DNA of 64,000 bases from Paraburkholderia silvatlantica (GTDB taxonomy: Bacteria; Pseudomonadota; Gammaproteobacteria; Burkholderiales; Burkholderiaceae): the NCBI RefSeq assembly GCF_003096715.1, contig NZ_QEOL01000009.1, positions 186,001-250,000 on the forward strand, written 5' to 3'. Below the pieces are notes generated by a model. It saw only the letters and a program-made list of their open reading frames with translations. It was not told where the DNA came from and did not search any database. How positions within the stretch are numbered: the first letter of the stretch is position 1; every line of letters begins with the position of its first letter. Positions 9,491-17,266 of this stretch are shown piece after piece. Position numbers and translations under genes: made by a program.

Positions 9491-9716
9491 TGCGGCTCCG
9501 TTCCAGACAGACCACGGGCGAGATTACAGGAAAAGCGTAAATGACCGCACGAGAATGACGCAGCGCGCAATGGGGTCCAAGCGTGGCTCAGGCGTGGTTC
9601 AAGCGGGCCGGAATCGCGTTTGAATCCTGCCGCGGCCGGCACGCAGCGTGCCAGTCGCAGCGGCACGCCAGGGCGTTTGGTAGACTGGAACTCCCGCCAC
9701 GCCTTCCCGCCTTGCC

Positions 9717-10745
9717 GTGTCGAATGTCCATCCGCTGCGCGGGCCGCTTTCGCTCTCGGGCCCGCTTCCCGCGCTGCTCGCCGAAATCCGCGCCTGCCAT
9801 GCCTGCGCCGACGCGCTGCCGCTCGGGCCGCGCCCCGTGCTGCAGGCGAGCGATACGGCGAGCCTGCTGATCGTCGGCCAGGCGCCGGGCGCGAAGGTCC
9901 ACGCCTCGGGCGTGCCATGGGACGACGCGAGCGGCAAACGCCTGCGCGCGTGGCTCGGCATCGACAGTGAAACGTTCTACGACGCCGCCCAGGTCGCCCT
10001 CGTGCCGATGGGCTTTTGCTACCCCGGCCGTGGCGGCGGCGGCGATAACCCGCCGCGCCCGGAATGCGCCCCGCTGTGGCACGCGCGGCTCGTCAAGCAG
10101 TTGCGCGGCGTCCGCCTGACCCTGCTCGTCGGCCAGTACGCCCAGCGCTATTTTCTGGGCAGCGAGCGCCGTAGCTCGCTCACCGAAACGGTGGCGGCCT
10201 GGCGCGACTACGCACCCGATTTCGTGCCGCTGCCGCATCCGTCGCCACGCAATCAGGCCTGGTTCAAGCGCCACCCGTGGTTCGAACTCGAGGTCCTGCC
10301 CGCGCTGCAGGAGCGCGTGCAGGCGTTGCTGGCACCCGGGGGCCGCCACGCGCAAACCGCTAAAACGGAGCCGACGATGACGAAACCGGCAATCGATATC
10401 CAGCGCGTCTACGAACCGCTGCCCGAAAATGGACACCACTGCTATCTGGTCGACCGGCTGTGGCCGCGCGGACTGAGCAAGGAAAAGCTCGCGAACGTGG
10501 AATGGCTGAAGGAGGTGGCGCCGAGCACCGAACTGCGCCAATGGTTCCACAAGGACCCGGAGCAGTGGACCGAATTCAGGAAACGCTATCTGGCCGAGCT
10601 GAACGCCAATCCCGACGCCTGGCGGCCGCTCGCCGAAGCGGCCGGGAACGGGCACATCACCCTGCTCTATAGCTCCCACGACACGGAGCGCAATCACGCG
10701 ATCGTGCTGCGCGACTATCTGGCGAAGCACGTGAAGCACAATTGA
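9717..10745 (+). CDS. Uracil-DNA glycosylase superfamily domain fused to DUF488
   Basis: One uninterrupted frame with two domains. Residues 1 to about 205 belong to the uracil-DNA glycosylase superfamily (COG1573 type): motif A GQAPGAKV, the GFCYPG segment and motif B LPHPSPRN. Residues 221-342 are a complete DUF488 domain (QRVYEP..., YLVDRLWPRGLSKE, SSHDTERNHA). The first start is a GTG. An internal ATG at 10377 begins exactly at DUF488 and has GGAG 6 bases upstream, so a separate DUF488 polypeptide of about 122 residues may also be made. The first domain is probably in base-excision repair; DUF488 has no settled function. Frame continuity is direct observation; a sequencing error joining two genes cannot be excluded. 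Confidence 0.82.
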   Translation: MSNVHPLRGPLSLSGPLPALLAEIRACHACADALPLGPRPVLQASDTASLLIVGQAPGAKVHASGVPWDDASGKRLRAWLGIDSETFYDAAQVALVPMGFCYPGRGGGGDNPPRPECAPLWHARLVKQLRGVRLTLLVGQYAQRYFLGSERRSSLTETVAAWRDYAPDFVPLPHPSPRNQAWFKRHPWFELEVLPALQERVQALLAPGGRHAQTAKTEPTMTKPAIDIQRVYEPLPENGHHCYLVDRLWPRGLSKEKLANVEWLKEVAPSTELRQWFHKDPEQWTEFRKRYLAELNANPDAWRPLAEAAGNGHITLLYSSHDTERNHAIVLRDYLAKHVKHN

Positions 10746-10778
10746 GTGGACGGCGCGCGGGCGCCGCCCGTTTCAGGC

Positions 10779-12101
10779 TCAGAAGAGATACATTCCCGCG
10801 ACGAATACCACGCCCGAAAACAGCAACGTGGTCACGCAGTAACCCATGATGTCGCGCACGCCAAGGCCAGCGATCGCGAGCGCGGGCAGCGCCCAGAACG
10901 GCTGCGCCATGTTGGTCCAGGCCTCGCCGTAAGCGATCGCCATCGCCGACTTGCCGAGGTCCGCGCCGAGCGCCTGCGCCGCCGGCATCACGAACGGCCC
11001 CTGCACGACCCAATGGCCGCCGCCCGAAGGCACCGCGAAGTTGATCAACGCCGAGCTGAGAAACACGAGCAGCGGAAACGTGTGCACGTTCGCGATATCG
11101 ACGAACCACTTCGTGATGACGCCCGCCAGACCCGAGTGGTCCATGAGCGCCTGAATGCCTGCGTAGAAGGGGAACTGGATCATGATGCCCGAGGCGCCCT
11201 TTGCGGCGCCCGCCACGGCGCGCGCGTAGGCCATGGGCGTTTTGTGCAGCACGAGGCCCGCCGCGAGGAACACGAGGTTGACGGTGTCGATGTCGAGCGC
11301 GAAGCCCTTCGTGTGAAAGCGCAAGCCGAGGAACACGAAACACAGCGCCGCCACGAGCAGCGAGAGCGCGCGGCTTTCCTCGATGCGCTCGGCGAAGGTC
11401 GCGCCCGGACCGAGCTTGCGCTCGACGCTCGGCGGATCTTCGAGCAGCGCAGGGTCGACCGAGACGACATCTTCGGGCTTCGGCATCATGAGACGCACGA
11501 GTATCGGCAGCAGCACGATCAGGCCGATCGTGATGAACGCGTTATAGCCCGTGAAGATGGTCTGCGAGACCGGGATCAGGCCGACGGCCTTTTCCATAGG
11601 GTTGCCCTTCGTGGCCGCGACAAGCGGCACCGAGCCGGAAAGGCCGCCGTGCCACGTGAGAAAGCCCATGTACGCGGCGGCAACGAGCAGCCGGTAATCC
11701 GCGCCGCGCACCCGCCGCGCTACTTCGCGCGAGAACATCGCGCCGAGCACGAGGCCGAAGCCCCAGTTGATCGCGCAGGCAATCGCGCCCACGAACGCAA
11801 CCAGCATCACGCCCTGGGCCGGCGTGCGCGCGCAACTCGCCAGCGCGACCAGCATGCGCTTGACCGGGCCGGAGCTGGCGAGCGCGTGGCCGGTCACGAG
11901 AATCAGGACCATCTGCATCGCGAACGCGAGCAGGTTCCAGAAGCCCGAACCCCACATCATGACGAGCGCTTCGGGCGGCTGCGGCGTGAGCGCGAACGCC
12001 AGCACGAAGGTCGCGACGGTGAGGAGAATGGCGAAGATGAGCGGGTCCGGCAAGATCCGATGCACTACGCCGGTAAAGAATTGGGAAATACGCTGAATCA
12101 C
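10779..12101 (-). CDS. AtoE-family short-chain fatty acid transporter
   Basis: Inner-membrane carrier of the AtoE/TIGR00366 family, about 440 residues with about 12 hydrophobic spans and the conserved INWGFGLVLGAMF, YMGFLTWHGGLSGS and NFAVPSGGGHWVVQGP segments. E. coli AtoE imports acetoacetate and short-chain fatty acids, so short acyl acid uptake is expected. The GTG at 12101 is chosen because GAGGAG precedes it by 9 bases and the protein then begins just before the first membrane helix; the frame runs 37 codons further upstream with no family similarity. It converges on the glycosylase/DUF488 gene. No ato enzymes are adjacent. Confidence 0.87.
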   Translation of the reverse strand: MIQRISQFFTGVVHRILPDPLIFAILLTVATFVLAFALTPQPPEALVMMWGSGFWNLLAFAMQMVLILVTGHALASSGPVKRMLVALASCARTPAQGVMLVAFVGAIACAINWGFGLVLGAMFSREVARRVRGADYRLLVAAAYMGFLTWHGGLSGSVPLVAATKGNPMEKAVGLIPVSQTIFTGYNAFITIGLIVLLPILVRLMMPKPEDVVSVDPALLEDPPSVERKLGPGATFAERIEESRALSLLVAALCFVFLGLRFHTKGFALDIDTVNLVFLAAGLVLHKTPMAYARAVAGAAKGASGIMIQFPFYAGIQALMDHSGLAGVITKWFVDIANVHTFPLLVFLSSALINFAVPSGGGHWVVQGPFVMPAAQALGADLGKSAMAIAYGEAWTNMAQPFWALPALAIAGLGVRDIMGYCVTTLLFSGVVFVAGMYLF

Positions 12102-12384
12102 GGTGGTCTGCTCCTCGTCTGCTGATACGGAATCGGCCGCCTGTTTTCTTCTTTGCGAACCGAGGCCGCGATTCTTGCACAGCGCGGCACAATGCGTGCG
12201 CCCCGCCGGCAATTTGCCGAATGCGCGCCGAACGCACGCTGGACGTCACGCCCGACCGGTGATTGTGCGCCCGCACGAAATAAGCCGTTACATACCTCTA
12301 CGCGCCCTAAAAAGTCTTATCTGCTACCGTTACGGTTGCTATCTCAATAAATCTCCGGGTGGTTCCGCCCAGCGGGAGGCAGCA

Positions 12385-13173
12385 ATGCGCAAGCAGTTTC
12401 TCGGTGTCGTGCTCGCCGCGCTAGCCGGCATATTCGTGGTGTCGCCGCCCGCGCACGCGCAGTCGCAGGCATTCACGAATCAGACCGTCAATCTCTACGC
12501 CGGGCCGGCCGCCGATTTCCCTATCGTCGCCCAGATACCGGGTGGCGTGGCCGTCACAGTGTGGGGCTGCGTCGCCGGTTTTAGCTGGTGCGATATCGGC
12601 TTTCCGGGTCTGCGAGGCTGGGTCTACGGCACCTTCATCAGCTATCCATGGCAAGGACAGCGTGTGCCGGTCATGAGCTATGGCCCACGCATCGGTCTGC
12701 CCATCGTCACGTTCTCGCTCGGTACGTACTGGGGCCTTCATTACCGCGACCGGCCGTGGTATTCCAATCAATCGCGCTGGGCGCGCCATCCAGGGCCGCG
12801 CCCCGTGCCGCCGCCGCCCGTGCGGCCGCGTCCGCCCGTCGGTCGTCCGCCGAGCGGCACACGGCCGCCTAACCAGGGCGGCGGGCACCGCCCGCCCAAC
12901 AACAACGCGCGGCCGCCCGGACAAGGGAACGCACGGCCTCCGGGACAAGGACATGCCCGGCCGCCTGGCCAAGGAAATGCACGTCCGCCTGGCCAAGGCG
13001 GCGGCCGGCCGCAGGGGCAAGGCGGCGGGCGACCGTCCGGTGGCGGGAATAATCGACCGCAGGGAGGCGGTGGCGGCGGTGGCGGCCCTGGTGGTGGTGG
13101 TGGCCCTGGTGGCGGTGGCAGCCCAGGTGGTGGCGGTGGCCCAGGTGGTGGCCGTCCGCCTCAGGGTAGCTAA
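12385..13173 (+). CDS. Secreted SH3-domain protein with Pro/Gly-rich repeat tail
   Basis: Exported 262-residue protein. A signal peptide (about 1-27, cleavage after AHA) leads into a bacterial SH3 (SH3_3) domain around 28-90, recognisable by the VNLYAGPAADFPIV and GWVYGTFI strands. The rest is low complexity: a Pro/Arg-rich stretch, then about five near-identical repeats of the ARPPGQGN type and a terminal polyglycine block. GGAGG precedes the ATG by 5 bases; earlier in-frame starts lack this signal. Such SH3 domains often bind peptidoglycan, so a cell-envelope role is likely but unproven. The repeats could vary in number between strains. Confidence 0.8.
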   Translation: MRKQFLGVVLAALAGIFVVSPPAHAQSQAFTNQTVNLYAGPAADFPIVAQIPGGVAVTVWGCVAGFSWCDIGFPGLRGWVYGTFISYPWQGQRVPVMSYGPRIGLPIVTFSLGTYWGLHYRDRPWYSNQSRWARHPGPRPVPPPPVRPRPPVGRPPSGTRPPNQGGGHRPPNNNARPPGQGNARPPGQGHARPPGQGNARPPGQGGGRPQGQGGGRPSGGGNNRPQGGGGGGGGPGGGGGPGGGGSPGGGGGPGGGRPPQGS

Positions 13174-13242
13174 CGTCGCGACTCGCGCGCGGGCAAGTCG
13201 TGCCAGGTCACGGCATGCCTGCGCTGGCTACGTCACCGTCGC

Positions 13243-13311
13243 TCAGAACCGATAGCCGATACCACCCAGGATCACGTCCGTATCGCGGCTATAACGCGTG
13301 ACCTCGCTCTT
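13243..13311 (-). pseudogene. C-terminal remnant of an outer-membrane beta-barrel protein
   Basis: A 22-codon fragment ends in ILGGIGYRF followed by TGA. An alternating strand ending in aromatic-x-Phe with a preceding GYR is the classic C-terminal insertion signal of outer-membrane barrels. The frame is closed by a TGA immediately upstream (13312-13314), so nothing else of the gene survives here; the break abuts a large inverted repeat. No start codon or ribosome-binding site. Calling it a barrel remnant rests on the last 20 residues only. Confidence 0.4.
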
Positions 13312-13316
13312 TCAAT

Positions 13317-13371
13317 TAATTACGGGATGGCGCAGCATAAATTTCCGGTCTTTATTTCGCCATCCTAATTA
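13317..13371. repeat. Large imperfect inverted repeat
   Basis: The left arm TAATTA-cg-GGATGGCG (13317-13332) pairs with the right arm CGCCATCC-TAATTA (13358-13371), leaving only a 2-base bulge. Inner ATAAA/TTTAT segments extend the pairing. The AT-rich ends and the position directly against a gene remnant suggest a small element boundary or a structured RNA; no T-tract follows, so it is not a simple terminator. Confidence 0.5.
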
Positions 13372-13377
13372 GGAGAT

Positions 13378-13413
13378 AAAAAAAGCAACGCCGCACAAAA
13401 AGTGCGGCGTTTT
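13378..13413 (-). terminator. Rho-independent terminator after the small His-rich gene
   Basis: A perfect 10-bp stem AACGCCGCAC / GTGCGGCGTT with an AAAAA loop. On the minus strand it is followed after GC by a run of seven T, about 30 bases beyond the stop of the small gene at 13444. Four T also follow on the plus strand, so it may act in both directions. Confidence 0.8.
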
Positions 13414-13443
13414 CCTGCAGCCTGCTTCGCAATCGGCGCAATA

Positions 13444-13605
13444 TCAGCGCACGTGGTGGCAGACGCGCTCAGCGTGATGGTGAACGTGCTCGATGTGGCA
13501 CACCTCGTGGTGATACGGCTGGGCGACAGCAGCGAGCGGCGCGAAAAGCGCGGCGCAGGAAATCAGGGCGAACAGGCGGACAACGGGCTTGATGACGGCG
13601 TTCAT
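13444..13605 (-). CDS. Small secreted His-rich protein
   Basis: A 53-residue precursor: signal peptide MNAVIKPVVRLFALISCAALFA... with predicted cleavage after VAQ near residue 28, then a short mature peptide rich in His with two Cys (HHEVCHIEHVHHHAERVCHH). The spacing of His and Cys suggests metal binding or a disulfide, but no known family is recognised. Start at the Met before NAVIKP because it begins the signal peptide; the ribosome-binding site is weak. The strong terminator immediately downstream supports a real transcript. It lies at the edge of the stress cluster and may be envelope-related. Confidence 0.6.
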   Translation of the reverse strand: MNAVIKPVVRLFALISCAALFAPLAAVAQPYHHEVCHIEHVHHHAERVCHHVR

Positions 13606-13763
13606 GACTCGGCTCTTGCGTGTGAAAACAGCGGTGGGTGAAATCAAAAGCCAGCACTGTATCGCAGAGTGTTCCGCGGCGTATTACACGGATGTAACGG
13701 ACGTAGCGCCCGATAAAACGCTCTTGACAGCCCTGCTGCACAAGACCGGGTCGCGGCGGCCGC

Positions 13764-13976
13764 TCAAATGGCGGGTTCGCCCCCCTCTTCGTGCGTAAGA
13801 CGGCGCAGCAGTTCGCGACCTCGGGTGGTGAGGCGCAGCGTGGGGTCGCCGCCCGCCTCGTCCATTTCGACGAGACGGTAGTGCTGAAGCGCCCGGAAAT
13901 CGGAATCGAGCATCTGAATCGGCGCATCTGTATCACGGATCAGGAGCAATGTCGCTAGTTCGTGGTGGCTGAGCAT
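13764..13976 (-). CDS. Small winged-helix-like hypothetical protein
   Basis: A 70-residue acidic/basic mixed protein (MLSHHELATLLLI ... LRLTTRGRELLRRL). The C-terminal LTTRGRELLRRL resembles the recognition-wing end of small winged-helix proteins such as MarR or PadR relatives, so nucleic-acid binding is possible but not established. The start is set at MLSHHEL because GGAGAG stands 6-9 bases upstream; the longer frame has no support. Codon third positions are GC-rich, as in neighbours. Function unknown. Confidence 0.55.
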   Translation of the reverse strand: MLSHHELATLLLIRDTDAPIQMLDSDFRALQHYRLVEMDEAGGDPTLRLTTRGRELLRRLTHEEGGEPAI

Positions 13977-14212
13977 CAGGTCTCTCCAGTTGTTGGCCGG
14001 AGTCGAGGCGCGGGCGCCGATTCCGGCCACATGCCCGAAAAGCAATCGACCGAAGGGCCGTGGGCTTGAGTCACCCCAGCATAGCGAGTCAATCGTACAG
14101 TTTCGCTACAGTCGTGTTTCGCTGTGTTACGTGCGGTATCTGAAGCAAAAAAGCGGTGCGCAACTGCACGATGTGCAGCTTGCGCACCGCTCGCTCACCC
14201 CCCTCTTCAGCC

Positions 14213-14644
14213 TTAGTTGATTTCGAGGCGCTTACTCGCGCCTGCAGCGCGCTTCGGTAGCGTCAGCGTCAGCACGCCATCCTTGTATTGCGCGCTCGCC
14301 TTTTCATCGTCGATTTCCGCGGCGAGCGTGAACGCGCGGCTCACGCTGCCCGCATAGCGCTCGCGACGCACCACGCGCTCGCCTTCCTTCAACTCGCTCC
14401 CGCGCTCGACTTTCGCGGCAATCGAAACGAGATTGCCATCGATTTTCACGTCGATGTCCTTGCGGTCGATGCCGGGCATTTCAGCCTTCACGGTGAAACC
14501 GGCCTCGTCTTCCGTCACGTCGATCCGGATACTGGCCGCCTGCCCTTGCACGCCGCCCGCAGCACGCACCGGCCGGAACAGCCCGTGAAACAGATCGGGC
14601 ACACCTTCAATCGAAAACGGATCGTAACGCGAGATAGTGCTCAT
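14213..14644 (-). CDS. Small heat-shock protein, Hsp20/alpha-crystallin family
   Basis: ATP-independent holdase chaperone of 143 residues. The alpha-crystallin domain spans about 40-135 (IRIDVTEDEAGFTVKAEMPGI, ERRYAG-like RRERYAGSVSRAF, and the YKDGVLTLTLPK strand with the C-terminal LEI anchor). The second ATG (MSTISRYDPF) is the start: GGAGG lies 7 bases before it, itself within an earlier in-frame ATG codon context. Downstream member of the minus-strand stress cluster (uspA, phasin, phaB, hsp20). An inverted repeat in the 5' leader may regulate it. Hsp20 beside phaB and phasin is a hallmark of the lxa-like grouping. Confidence 0.9.
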   Translation of the reverse strand: MSTISRYDPFSIEGVPDLFHGLFRPVRAAGGVQGQAASIRIDVTEDEAGFTVKAEMPGIDRKDIDVKIDGNLVSIAAKVERGSELKEGERVVRRERYAGSVSRAFTLAAEIDDEKASAQYKDGVLTLTLPKRAAGASKRLEIN

Positions 14645-14676
14645 TGATGCCTCCATGGGCTGAACGTTTTGCGTAT

Positions 14677-14700
14677 CCACGCAATGGCGATATTGCGTGG
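14677..14700 (-). promoter_or_regulatory. Inverted repeat in the hsp20 leader
   Basis: A perfect 9-bp inverted repeat CCACGCAAT / ATTGCGTGG with a 6-base loop, 33-56 bases upstream of the hsp20 start. It could be an operator or a stem in the mRNA leader; small heat-shock genes often carry RNA thermometers there. The ribosome-binding site is not itself inside this stem, so thermometer action would need extra pairing. Confidence 0.5.
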
Positions 14701-14894
14701 GATTCCTAAATTCCCCGCCAGTCGGTGCAGATGCATGACGCCTCTGCGGCTTACGACGGAGAATGGCCTGTAACGAAGCGCGCCGCTCGCGCGGCGCGGT
14801 CGCTGCCGCTTACCGTTCCAACATGAAGGCGCCTCGCGCGTTTGCAAGACCCTTTTTTTCCGCGTGCGAAATTTTTGTGTCGCAGCGCGGCGGG

Positions 14895-15641
14895 TCATTG
14901 CATGTGCATGCCGCCGTTGATCGCGATATCGGCGCCGGTGATGAACGCGGCGTCGTCCGAGCAGAGGAACGCCACCAATGCCGCGACCTCGTTCGGCTGG
15001 CCGAGACGGCCTACCGGAATCTGCGGGAGGATGCGCGCATCCAGCACGTCTTTCGGCACGGCTTCCACCATTTGCGTGGCGAGGTAGCCCGGCGACACGG
15101 TGTTCACTGTCACGCCTTTCTTCGCCACTTCCAGTGCGAGCGCCTTCGTGAAGCCATGCATGCCCGCTTTCGCCGCCGAATAGTTGGTCTGCCCGAAAGC
15201 GCCGCGCGAGCCGTTGACCGACCCGATATTGATGATGCGCCCGAAGCCGCGCTCGATCATGCCGGGCAAAAACGGCTTCGTGACGTTAAAGAGCGCGTCG
15301 AGATCCGTGCGCAGCACGGAATCCCAGTCGGCTTTCGACATCTTCACGAAGCTGCGGTCGCACGTAATGCCCGCATTGTTGATGAGCACGTCAACGTGGC
15401 CTAGATCGTCGAGCGCCTGCTGCGCCGCACGCTCGCAGGCGTCGCAATCGGCGACGTTCATCTGGTGGCAGCCGAAGTCGCGGCCCGCCGCGCGTTCGGC
15501 TGCAAGCCAGGCATCGGCGCGCGTGTTCGCCGCCGAGCAGGAAACCGCGACGGTCATGCCCGCGTCGTGCAGGCGCCGGCTGATCGCCTCGCCTAGTCCG
15601 CCCATGCCGCCCGTGACGAAAGCAACGCGCTTAGTGGCCAT
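14895..15641 (-). CDS. phaB: Acetoacetyl-CoA reductase (3-ketoacyl reductase), SDR family
   Basis: NADPH-dependent reduction of acetoacetyl-CoA to (R)-3-hydroxybutyryl-CoA, the second step of polyhydroxybutyrate synthesis. The 248-residue SDR has the nucleotide motif TGGMGGLG, NNAG, catalytic Ser in IGSVNGSRGAFGQ and the YSAAK Tyr/Lys pair. The signature FGQTNYSAAKAGMHGFT and the GGMHM ending are PhaB-like rather than FabG-like. It overlaps the upstream phasin-like gene by 11 bases, so both are made from one message. No phaA or phaC is present, so this is an accessory copy, as in the lxa locus. Confidence 0.9.
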   Translation of the reverse strand: MATKRVAFVTGGMGGLGEAISRRLHDAGMTVAVSCSAANTRADAWLAAERAAGRDFGCHQMNVADCDACERAAQQALDDLGHVDVLINNAGITCDRSFVKMSKADWDSVLRTDLDALFNVTKPFLPGMIERGFGRIINIGSVNGSRGAFGQTNYSAAKAGMHGFTKALALEVAKKGVTVNTVSPGYLATQMVEAVPKDVLDARILPQIPVGRLGQPNEVAALVAFLCSDDAAFITGADIAINGGMHMQ

Positions 15642-16182
15642 GCTGGCCTCCGCCCACGCTCGCGCCCTGCGCGCGGGCTGCGCCCGCCGCCTTGCCCGGA
15701 TGAGCGGCGCCGTTGGCGGCGCCGCTCATTGCACGTTCGAAGGCGTTCATCCACTCGCGCATCGGCAGTGCGCCAGGCGCCCTGGACGCACCGGCTTGCG
15801 CGCCCGCGCAGGCCTCTTGCCACTGCTGAGTGAAGTCGCGCGCACTGTCGGACCAGGTACTCGCGCCCTGGATCGCCGCCGCGACACCTTCTTGCCAGAG
15901 CGTGGTGCTCGCGCCGAGATAGTCGCGCCAGACCGATTGCGTGGCGACCGCGAAGTCGGTCCAGTCGCGCGCGGTGCGCAGCGATTCGAGCAGACCTTCG
16001 ACCGCCTCGCGGTCACGCGCGACGCGGCGCTGCTCCAGCTTCAACAGCTGCTCGCGCCATTGCTGCTGCCCGACGAGCAAGCGCAGCGCAGCCGACGTGT
16101 TGGCACGGTACGCGTCGAAAGAGGCGCCCACCGCGTTGCCTGGCGAGACGGCATCGAATGAGGGATGGGAAGCGGTTGCCAT
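15631..16182 (-). CDS. Phasin family protein (PHA granule-associated)
   Basis: A 183-residue, largely helical, Ala/Gln-rich protein resembling the Phasin_2 family, which coats polyhydroxyalkanoate granules. Hydrophobic-amphipathic pattern about 40-130 (WRDYLGASTTLWQEGVAAA, DFTQQWQEACAGAQAG) and a flexible Gly/Ala/His-rich tail. AAGGAGGAG sits 8 bases before the ATG; the frame extends 94 codons further upstream without any family resemblance. The end overlaps phaB by 11 bases. Granule binding is inferred from family and neighbour. Confidence 0.75.
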   Translation of the reverse strand: MATASHPSFDAVSPGNAVGASFDAYRANTSAALRLLVGQQQWREQLLKLEQRRVARDREAVEGLLESLRTARDWTDFAVATQSVWRDYLGASTTLWQEGVAAAIQGASTWSDSARDFTQQWQEACAGAQAGASRAPGALPMREWMNAFERAMSGAANGAAHPGKAAGAARAQGASVGGGQHGH

Positions 16183-16582
16183 GGTCAATCTCCTCCTTAT
16201 GTAGCTTTCGCCCGGCGCGGCCGGATACGTTTGCTGCCAAAGGGACCGCGGTGGACCGCGAAGGGACGCGGGCTGCGGCGAGCGAAATGAGAGCGCTTCA
16301 CGCGCGACGATGGAGAACGGGATGCTTCGGAGTGCCGTGTGTTCGCAAGACAGCCGGCTCAAGCCAACATCATAGGCAGGAAGACGGCCTGCCGCGCGAC
16401 GAATGGGCGATTTTGCCGCTTGATCGGCGTCACATTTCGAGATAGTTGATGCGCAGCGAATCAAGACCAGGCCTGCTATTGCGGGTATTTCGCGACGTAT
16501 CCTAAGGGCGGTAGGGGCGGGAGCGCGGGTCGCCCGATCGCGCCCTCGCCGCTGACCGGCCGTTGGAACCGGGGCGCCCCGG
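16183..16582. other. Intergenic region upstream of the phasin-phaB unit
   Basis: About 400 bases with no supported gene. It contains the presumed promoter of the phasin/phaB message and one site resembling an ANR/FNR box (16420-16433). No terminator for uspA is obvious. Long frames across it lack ribosome-binding sites and family similarity. Confidence 0.6.
16420..16433 (-). promoter_or_regulatory. Candidate ANR/FNR-type anaerobic box
   Basis: The sequence TTGATCGGCGTCAC matches the TTGAT-N4-GTCAA consensus at 9 of 10 fixed positions. It lies about 240 bases upstream of the phasin start in a cluster whose homologues respond to low oxygen. The surrounding DNA is GC-rich and no -10 element is placed for class II activation, so this remains a candidate only. 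Confidence 0.35.
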
Positions 16583-17044
16583 TCAGGCGGCAGGCGCCTC
16601 TTCGTCGCGCACCAGCATCACCGGCCGGTCCGCCATGCGCAGGAACGATTCGGCCACGCTGCCGAGCAACAGGCGCTTCATGCCCGACAAACCACGCGTA
16701 CCCATCACGACGAGGTCCGCGCCGTCCTCGGCGGCGATGCGCGAGATCACCGCGGCAATCTCCTCGCCGCTCGCATCCGCTGCGCGCGTGGAGCCCGGCA
16801 CCTGAGCCTCGGCGAACACCCGTTTCGCTTCTTCGAGCGCCGCCGTGGCCGCGTCGTTTTCCGCCGAGTGGCGCGCCTGCTCCTCGGCGAAGCCCGAACT
16901 CACGTCCACGAGCCGCGCCGGATGCCGCACGACACACAGCGCCTGAACGGCACCGCCCGTCGCCTTCGCGATCTTCACGCCCTCCTCGAGCGCGCGCCGG
17001 CCGCTGCGGCTGCCATCGACCGCTACCAGAATCTGCTTGTACAT
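16583..17044 (-). CDS. Universal stress protein, UspA family
   Basis: Single-domain Usp of 153 residues. It has the ATP-binding signature GTRGLSGMKRLLLGSV near residues 115-130 and the N-terminal ILVAVDGS strand with Asp that contacts nucleotide, so it should bind ATP. Two adjacent ATG codons occur (17047 and 17044); GGGAGG is spaced best (7 bases) for the second. Universal stress proteins help survival under starvation and oxygen limitation. Same strand as the phasin-phaB-hsp20 genes but separated by 400 bases, so probably its own transcript. Confidence 0.9.
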   Translation of the reverse strand: MYKQILVAVDGSRSGRRALEEGVKIAKATGGAVQALCVVRHPARLVDVSSGFAEEQARHSAENDAATAALEEAKRVFAEAQVPGSTRAADASGEEIAAVISRIAAEDGADLVVMGTRGLSGMKRLLLGSVAESFLRMADRPVMLVRDEEAPAA

Positions 17045-17266
17045 CATGGACCTCCCGGGCGTTGCCCATGTTGCGCGGCATGATTGCCGCGCGCGTGCCG
17101 GGTAAGCGTCGCGCGCGGCGGACAGCCGGCCGTTGCGGGGCGCGCACCGGCTCCCGGCGCGCGCTATCTACATAAATCGTTGTAGCGCATTTGGGTACGG
17201 ATGCGCGCCTTCGTCATTGCGACCCGTTGTCTCCCCGGCGCCGGCAGCGTGATCCACCTGACCCGT

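Noticed and set aside
16446..16464. TTGAT-N9-ATCAA dyad near the phasin promoter
   Set aside because: The half-sites look like FNR but the 9-base spacing is incompatible with the required 4 bases.
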